NCBI GenBank assembly: GCA_016647705.1
Contig: CM028325.1
Coordinates: 28,748,474 to 28,812,473, forward strand
Direction: 5' to 3'
DNA from: Eucommia ulmoides
Taxonomy: Eukaryota > Streptophyta > Magnoliopsida > Garryales > Eucommiaceae
DNA: 64,000 nucleotides
Part shown: one piece after another, positions 57,910-64,000 of the stretch
Position numbering within the stretch: the stretch's first letter is position 1
How the letters are laid out: each line of letters begins with the position of its first letter
The notes under the pieces: model-generated
What the model saw: only the letters and a program-made list of their open reading frames with translations
Databases searched by the model: none
Told to the model about the DNA's origin: nothing
Made by a program: the position numbers and the translations under genes

Positions 57910-59561
57910 TCATGAGGGGTAAACAATCCCCCTACAATCATCCTTAGAAAAGGTAATAATAGGGCCTAGCTTTATTACCGCCAATGATTCCCCATAACAA
58001 CGCTCCAACGCCGCTTCACACACCTTTCTCTTTCGTGCACGATTGGATTCCCCAATACTCGGTCCAACCAAATTTATCATGAAAATTACCTCTCGATTTT
58101 CTTTAGGATACTCTTCCTTCTGCTCTTTTTCTTGACGTTCTTCACATCGGTTATCATTTCTAGGTCTCTTCTTTTTCCTTAGAACGATCTTACATATAAT
58201 CCTGTAACTGTCCCATGTGAGTAAGTTGTCTGATCTCTTTCTGAAGCTCCCAACAATCATCTGTATTATGACCATGGGCCTTATGAAAATCGCAATACTT
58301 AGAGCGATTCTTTCGATTTGACTTAGTGGTCTATTTGGGGGTGCTATCTAATTATATCTGACGTATGAATCTCCTGCAAGATCCGTGAGATCGACATGCA
58401 TAATCCAAGAATGCCTAGCTCTTGGCGAACTTCTAGCCTAGAATTTAAATTCCTTATTTGGTCTTTACATCTATTAGACGTGCCAGATTTTGCCTTGCCA
58501 ATGTCTTTCTCATTTTACCTGAGATGATCCCGAAATGTTCCTCTGCCTTCTCTAGCCAGTTTTACATCTTCTAGCTTCATGTAAGGCTTGAATTTTTCCA
58601 TCAATTCTGTCATACTCCGAGGGCACTTTTTGGTTAAGGAATCTTGAAATCGGCCAGGTTGTAACCTTGACGTAAAAGCATTGATAACAAGGTTTGTATC
58701 ACAACCTTCAATGCAGGTCAGCTCTTCATTAAACCGGCTCATATACTGGGGCAACATTTCTCATTTTTCCAGACACAAAGCAAGTAGGAAATCCGGTCTT
58801 TTCATTAACATCTGACAGGTTATGAAGCGATTGATGAACGTCTTTCCGAACTCATTAAACGACGTTATAGAGTTTGCAGGAAGAGTATGCAGCCATTCAA
58901 GAGCCGATCTCTTCAAAGTGGTCGCAAAAGCTCTGCAGATGGTAGAATCGCTAGAATTATACAGATTCATGTCATGTTTGAACTGACGGATATGGTCAAC
59001 TGGATCAGTTCTCCCATCATACTTTTCAAATTTCGTCGGATCAAACTTTTCAGAAAGTGGGACAGTTAGTATCTCTGGAGAGAATAGCATCTCAGTTCCC
59101 TTCAATAATGTATCCAGCTCATCCAAAGGTTGAACTCTCTCCACTTGACTCCTGATCTGTCGATGTGAATCAATAGTCTCAGTTTGAATACTGGTCCCTT
59201 GTTCTGGTTGATGGCTGGCCTTCCCATGGGCAGGCCGTTTCGCATAAGATTAAGGATCAGCATGTCGTGGAGTCTTTACCTCTTCCCTGACTCCATAAGT
59301 ACTTGTATTGAACTGCGACTTGCTATCAGCAATTATGCTAGCCATGTACTTGATAGTTTCTACCATCTCGGCCATTTTCGCATTAAGAGCGTCTATCTTT
59401 ACATCCATATTTACTGTAACAGATGGCAGATCAGATGGAATCTCTTCACGCTGCTCTAAACGAACATCTCCGTGCTGCTCCTCTGATACATCTAGGTCTG
59501 ACGGCGATGGTAAGTCATTATTCTGACTTGTCACCGGTGCCCTAGCTCGCAAGTACCACAT
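57910..59561 (-). pseudogene. Tat gag, degenerate
   Basis: The start Met at 59561 opens a charged N-terminus (to 59250, with MAEMVETIKYMASIIADSKS). The capsid core is at 59144-58515: FDPTKFEKYDGRTDPVDHIR, ICRAFATTLKRSALEWLHTL, SFNEFGKTFINRFI and YMSRFNEELTCIEG, the Retrotrans_gag family. A stop at about 58758 and frame changes split it, and 58275-57910 is a basic C-terminal piece. No CCHC knuckle is readable. Confidence 0.85.
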
Positions 59562-59587
59562 ATCTGCAACGTAAGGTTTTATGTTCG

Positions 59588-59608
59588 TTTCTCACAGACG
59601 ACGCCAAA
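59588..59608 (-). other. Primer-binding site of the Tat element
   Basis: On the minus strand the 5' LTR is followed by TTTGGCGTCGTCTGTGAGAA, one or two changes from the TTTGGCGCCGTCTGTGGGAA site usual in Tat-clade elements. It fixes the element's direction. Confidence 0.8.
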
Positions 59609-60261
59609 TGATGATGTCAAAAATTCTCTGTCACATGTCAAGCTTCGCACGTACCAGAAAATCTTTAGTTTTCCTTCTCTATTTGCAAAATCGTGAATTC
59701 TAATAGGAGACACCGGTGTGGTGTCAGTTAAAGAACCTCCGGTGTGAGAATAAGTTAATCTGAATATAGTGAGAATAAATTATACACTTAAATCAGAGTT
59801 TGTATTACCAGTTACATTCTACCCTTTTTATAGAGTGATTAGCTTGTTACCATATGAATGGAGAGATCATTCAATTACTCATATCTTCCTGCCGTTACGT
59901 ATAATAGTCATTATTCCCATAATTATGGGAGAATATCTGTAACGGTCCCCATTACTCACGAGTCGTTACAGTCAATTCAGACTTATTTTAACATATGCAG
60001 GTTTGATCGAAACTCTGAGATGACTGATTTTCTCTTTGGTTGTTGACACCTTGGGCTTATACATACCCAAATATGGGCCTTATCAAGTGGCTGCCCATAT
60101 ATTCATAAAGATCACCAAATCAGTGTTTGAATCATGGGCTTATGCTGCCCCAGCCCACTTGACAGGAGGGTTTACCTTACTTCAATTCGGAGCCCATATA
60201 ATGAATCCGACCCGTTTAGGATTTTATAGATCAGTTTGGGGCGGGAGTTTTACACACATCA
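59609..60261 (-). repeat. 5' LTR of the Tat element (element orientation)
   Basis: 653 bp, matching 48958-49614 throughout. The probable promoter TATA box CTATAAAAAGGG reads on the minus strand at about 59820-59831. Confidence 0.9.
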
Positions 60262-60356
60262 AATGCAAAAAGCATCTTACCTTTGCAAAAAAAAAAAAAA
60301 AATTGAATAATGCTTTTAAACGTCATAAAAAATTGAATTAATATAAATTTTTGATG

Positions 60357-60385
60357 GACACGTGCAAAGTACGTGTCTATCCTAG
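60357..60385 (+). other. Helitron-type 3' terminus (first)
   Basis: GACACGT and ACGTGTC form a 7-bp stem around GCAAAGT, followed by TATCCTAG and then T. This is the hairpin plus CTRR layout of Helitron ends. Confidence 0.6.
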
Positions 60386-61202
60386 TTAGATCTAAAAATG
60401 TTCGTTGCGGTGACGGTGGCATTCAATTCGATGGTGGTGATGACCGCGGTTAATGAATGCATTATGATAGGTCAAAGTGTAAATATAGGTAAGGGTAATG
60501 AAAAGAGAGAATACCTTCTTATTGCGTATGATGCAAGAGAATCAATCATGTTTAGCTAAAGATCACACAATTTACCTGTCTGCCTCTTAATTATAAGATT
60601 TTACATGCAGCAAAATTTAAAAAACTAATACTAATACTTAAAAGCAAAAAAATGTTTTAAAGAGATTAAAGAATGTCTATTTCAAATGTTTTGGTAAGTT
60701 CTTATATTTTATTTTTATTTTTTATTTTTTTATATATTAAATAATGAGTGGTCTCACCTAATTTTTAAATTTTTTTTTTCTTAATTAATATACAAACATA
60801 TGATTAAGTTTTTTTTATCCGCATTCTAAATTATTTAAAAAAAAAGAGTATAATTGAAAATAATTATGTCTACTCAAAAAAAAAAAAATTCGATATTATA
60901 TAAATTAATTAAATTAGAATTTGTTAGACTCACAAAAATATAGAAAATTTAATCTTACTTTATGCTTATTTGTATGCTATTTTATAGTATATTATTAAAA
61001 GTTAATTTGGACAAATATTATTTCACTTTTATGATTATTTATGTAATTTTTAATTCTATATTTATTTTCGGCATATTTCTAAAATGCTATTACTCTATAA
61101 AATTTATGCATCTGCTTTTGGATATTGCTACAAAAAATAATAAAATAATACATATATATTTTACGTTTCAATATTAAATTTTTTTTTTTTTTTTTCTAAA
61201 CC
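60386..61202. other. AT-rich stretch between two Helitron-type ends
   Basis: No gene is seen; 60962-61177 has an AT-rich frame of low complexity. It may be a second short non-autonomous Helitron or the outer part of one that contains the first. Confidence 0.35.
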
Positions 61203-61227
61203 CGCGCAAAGCGCGTGTCTAAACTAG
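61203..61227 (+). other. Helitron-type 3' terminus (second)
   Basis: CGCGCAAAGCGCG forms a short hairpin, then TGTCTAAACTAG and T. The layout is the same as at 60357-60385 and its GC-rich hairpin is typical of plant Helitrons. Confidence 0.6.
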
Positions 61228-61848
61228 TGTGAATAGAAAAGGGACTTCAGTTTGTGAATAGTGCAATCAAATTGCAGTACTCATAATTTTTTAAATTTAT
61301 AAAATTATTCCCTAAAGTTTTAAAAAATATGTAAATACCCTTAAATTTATAATTAACTCTAATTATTAATATTCTGATCTAATTAAAGTAATAAAAGTGG
61401 GAGTTCACTTGTCAATACTCAATAGTGTAGTTTCAGTTACATAATTTAATTATATATAGTACCAATTTTCTCTAATTTCTTCAGGGGATGAATGATCTTT
61501 TTCGAATTTTTTTCCCCTCTTAAAAGTTGCGTTATAATAATTTTTTTTTATATGGGTGATTGATTATATTAATAAGGACTTCCATATGTATATATTTGCC
61601 TCTAATGTTTTTCCTTGTGTATATATATATATATATATATATTTATTCTTCAAACCAAAAACATATGAATGAGAGAAGGAAACTGAAGAATTTAATGAGG
61701 AAGCAAAATGATGGAAGCAGAAAACTGAAGAATTTAATTTGCTGATAAGTTTTCCACCATTTATTCTCTCTCTCTAAATCCTGTGGTTCAACCATTTGAG
61801 TGTTGTTTTGATGAACACAAAGGGTGGTCCGTAATAGAGATAGGCAAG
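61228..61848 (+). promoter_or_regulatory. Upstream region of the DUF707 gene with possible uORFs
   Basis: It contains a (TA)n tract (about 61620-61640) and two short upstream frames: 61668-61745 (26 codons, basic, with KLKNL repeated) and 61811-61834 (7 codons, MNTKGGP). The transcription start is not known, so whether they are in the mRNA is inference. Confidence 0.35.
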
Positions 61849-64000
61849 ATGGGCATATCATTTCAAAGGTAAGTTAATATATTCCCATTTACTGTTACTA
61901 CAAGGTTTATTTTTTCTGGTTTTGATCATAAACTTGTATCTTTGACAGGAAATTTATGGATATAGGGTTGTTCCCTATAGCCCTATGCAGTATTTTCACA
62001 GGTTTTTTTATTGGTTTATCGTATCGAGAGTTTTTAACAAACAAGGTAGATTCAAACTAAATTTTAACATTTAAGGCAGTGTTTGGTTGTGTGAAATTTT
62101 AGGCCCCGTTTGGTAAATAGTTTGTTTTTTAGCCAAAAAAATAAATATAATCTATCTAAAAGTAGTTTATGTTCTGCACTTAAAAAATTAAAAATAAAAA
62201 GTAAAAAATAGTTGTTTTTCATTTCTCGATTTTATATTATAAGAGATGGATGGATTTTGATGGAATAGAACCTTTTCAACTTTCGAAATCAGAAGAGGAG
62301 ACCCATAGAATTTGAATATTTTTTTTTATATACTTGTAATATTTTATTAAATTAAAATGTCATTTAAAAAAAATTGATATAGTAATTTGAACAAAGATTG
62401 TTTTTTTTTTAATATGATATTAATAAAAATAATTTAAAACTGAAAATATTAACAAGATTTTTTATTTAATTATTTTTTTTTTTGATTTAGAAATTATATA
62501 TATTGATTGTTTTTTTCTTTTTAAAGTATTTCATTGCCAAATTAACTTTCTCGATTCTAAAAACTACTTGAATGATGCCTTAGCTTATGGAATTGAAACG
62601 ATGTGTTTATTTCTAATTCCAATTTCAAAACTTCAATTCGGTACTCTCAAACACTACCTAATGTTTCCTTGTAATGATATTTGACAAATTTGGTAAGATT
62701 TTTTTTGTTCTACCAGTTTCAAATGACTGATTTCAACACAGTATCATCCAAGGAATACATCTTCAACCAATCTACAACAAATATAACTAAGGTAAGAAGA
62801 ACATAGTAATTGGGTCATAATTTTAGTTAACATTAACTACGATATCAAATAATTTTTTTATATTTTGTTAATGTTAACAGAAAGACTAAAAATTAATTCA
62901 AAAAGACTAAATAAATAAAGAGAGAAAAAATGGAGGATAAAAATTTTAATTGACTAGTTTCATTCTACTGTTTTCCAAAAAAAAATCTTGTAGATATATG
63001 TGCCGACAAATCCACGTGGCACTGAACGATTGGCCCCCGGTATTCTTGAGCCTTACTCAGACCTCTCTCTCCATGACATCCTGAAAAATACAAGTGAGGT
63101 ACAAATTATCATATGTTTCATTTTCTTATCGTGGATGTTCTCATTTGCAACAAAATAAATATTGAAAATGAACTTAATTCTTGTTTATTAGGATCAGGAG
63201 ACGAGTCCAAAATATCTCCTAGTTTTGACCGTTGGATCACATCAAAAGTACTTCATCGATAATTTGCTTAGAAAGGTCTGTAACATTTTTTTAACTTCCT
63301 AATTTATAATTATTAAGTCGGATTGGTTTGTATTTTGCAAGTGTAAACAAATTCTTCCATTCAGTTTCACCAATTTGGAGTTTCGAAATTGAAATTAGAA
63401 ATGAAAGCATGTAAAAAAAAATGTAAAAAATTACACACATATATAAAAAATGTAAAAATTACACGCATAGATATATATATAGGCTCTGTGTACTTTGCAC
63501 CCTTGATGTTTCAGAGAAATTTCACTTTAGCTCCTGTACTTTCAATTTGAACACATTAAACTTTGAAATATTTAAATCGTGTCAAGTTAGTTCTTCCGTC
63601 GTCTTATATGAAGAAATTCACTCATGTGGAGTGATTTCAAATTTTACACATGGCTGATTTCCGTCATAAAAATTGATGGAATGGTTGTTTGGGTTTATGA
63701 TTTAGATACTTTAGGGTTTAATGTGCTCAAATTGAAAGTACAGGGGCAAATATAAAATTCTCCAAAACCTAAGGGGTGTAAAGTTCGAAAGCCTCTCTTT
63801 GTATATTTTTGAATTTTACATGCATTTCTAATCCGAATTTTGAAAATCATATTCAATGAAACCAAACGCTATACAAGAGTTTCACGATATGGTTTTATTT
63901 TATTTATTTATTTTGGAAATGAAATTGCTTATAAAGACAAGAACAAAAAAATTATTTTCAAACTGCAAACAAAACAGACCTTATTGTCTTATTAGCGTCT
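61849..64000 (+). CDS. DUF707 family protein, 5' part (five coding exons, continues beyond window)
   Basis: The exons are 61849-61868, 61949-62045, 62717-62791, 62994-63098 and 63192-63275, all with GT-AG borders and one continuous frame. ATG 61849 is the only Met in that frame back to a stop at 61735. The product starts MGISFQRKFMDIG, then a membrane segment (GLFPIALCSIFTGFFIGLSY), then the DUF707 signature VPTNPRGTERLAPGI, SDLSLHDILKNTSED, KYLLVLTVGSHQKYFIDNLL. DUF707 proteins are plant type II membrane proteins of unknown function with glycosyltransferase-like features; some are annotated, doubtfully, as lysine-ketoglutarate reductase trans-splicing related. The next exon should encode the FHYDGRT-type core and lies past the end of the window, after an intron of more than 0.7 kb. 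No defects are seen. Confidence 0.85.
62075..62658. mobile_element. Tourist-like MITE in intron 2 of the DUF707 gene
   Basis: The ends are GGCAGTGTTTGG and, reversed, GGTAGTGTTTGA, with exact TAA duplications (62072-62074 and 62659-62661) as left by PIF/Harbinger elements. It is split by a second MITE at 62101. Confidence 0.6.
62101..62580. mobile_element. hAT-like MITE nested in the Tourist-like element
   Basis: The left end is AGGCCCCGTTTGGTAAATAG and the right end, reversed, AGGCATCATTCAAGTAG, both running on into TTTTTAG-type sequence. Termini of the GGCCCCGTTTGG kind are common for plant hAT MITEs. No target duplication could be matched. Confidence 0.45.
63481..63794. mobile_element. 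MITE with ~90-bp inverted termini in intron 5 of the DUF707 gene
   Basis: The left arm (AGGCTCTGTGTACTTTGCAC, then CCTGTACTTTCAATTTGA) pairs with the right arm (reversed AGGCTTTCGAACTTTACACC, then CCTGTACTTTCAATTTGA). It is about 314 bp and non-coding. The long arms suggest a Mutator-type or foldback MITE. It lies wholly within the last visible intron. Confidence 0.6.

Larger units (their letters stand above)
48958..60261 (-). mobile_element. Ty3/Gypsy Tat-clade retrotransposon, 11.3 kb, with antisense ORFs
   Basis: The element lies between perfect AATGC duplications (48953-48957 and 60262-60266). The LTRs are 48958-49614 (657 bp) and 59609-60261 (653 bp), starting TGATG and ending ACACATCA. 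On the minus strand the order is PBS, gag, protease, RT, RNase H, integrase, a 75-bp repeat array, two antisense ORFs, PPT. The archaeal-type RNase H sequence after RT and antisense ORFs near the 3' LTR are marks of the Tat lineage. LTR divergence is roughly 10% by eye, so the insertion is not recent. All genes are broken. Confidence 0.9.
46244..60385 (+). mobile_element. Possible non-autonomous Helitron enclosing the Tat element
   Basis: The left end TCTATAGTATATATAAAAG resembles plant Helitron 5' termini (TC, then TATA...AAAAG). The right end at 60385 has the Helitron 3' structure: a 7-bp hairpin (60357-60377) and eight bases later CTAG followed by T. Without the 11.3-kb Tat insertion it would be about 2.8 kb. 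The pairing of these two ends is inference; the 5' end could instead belong to the terminus at 61227. No Rep/helicase is encoded. Confidence 0.4.

Overview
The window is nuclear DNA of a flowering plant, probably a eudicot. It is AT-rich, the genes carry introns with GT-AG borders, the recognisable genes belong to plant families (a plant microspherule/FHA protein, a SAUR, a DUF707 protein), and most of the sequence is nested plant retrotransposons, MITEs and Helitron-like ends. The species cannot be read from the sequence.

Layout. 0-9 kb is repeat-rich: two LTR ends of one Copia-type family, a diverged ~145-bp tandem array, an 890-bp foldback element, a Tourist-like element and a tRNA-derived SINE. 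9.3-14.7 kb (minus strand) holds the one complete gene: eight coding exons giving a 734-residue protein with an N-terminal microspherule-type domain and a C-terminal FHA domain, like Arabidopsis EMB1967. 15.6-16.0 kb is a broken SAUR copy. 16.9-20.7 kb has an LTR fragment and a truncated Copia element carrying a 0.9-kb MITE with a perfect 34-bp palindrome.

21.7-46.1 kb is one Ty1/Copia element (about 5.5 kb of its own sequence) expanded by three insertions: a 1.98-kb solo LTR in its 5' LTR; a 9.6-kb Athila-like non-autonomous complex in gag (element A, into which a second member, B, inserted); and a 7.3-kb reverse-oriented element with 2.4-kb LTRs and only gag remnants (element C) at the end of the RT region. 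The insertions have 5-bp target duplications, some with one mismatch.

46.2-61.2 kb looks like a Helitron-rich stretch with two tandem 3' termini. It contains a ~1.1-kb direct duplication and an RNase H-like remnant, which is split by an 11.3-kb Ty3/Gypsy element of the Tat clade. That element is on the minus strand and has a perfect AATGC duplication. It carries gag-pol remnants, two antisense ORFs on the plus strand and a 75-bp tandem array between integrase and its 3' LTR.

61.8-64 kb is the 5' part of a DUF707 gene (five coding exons, running off the window), with MITEs in its introns. The retroelement coding regions are all broken. Only the FHA gene and the DUF707 gene look functional.
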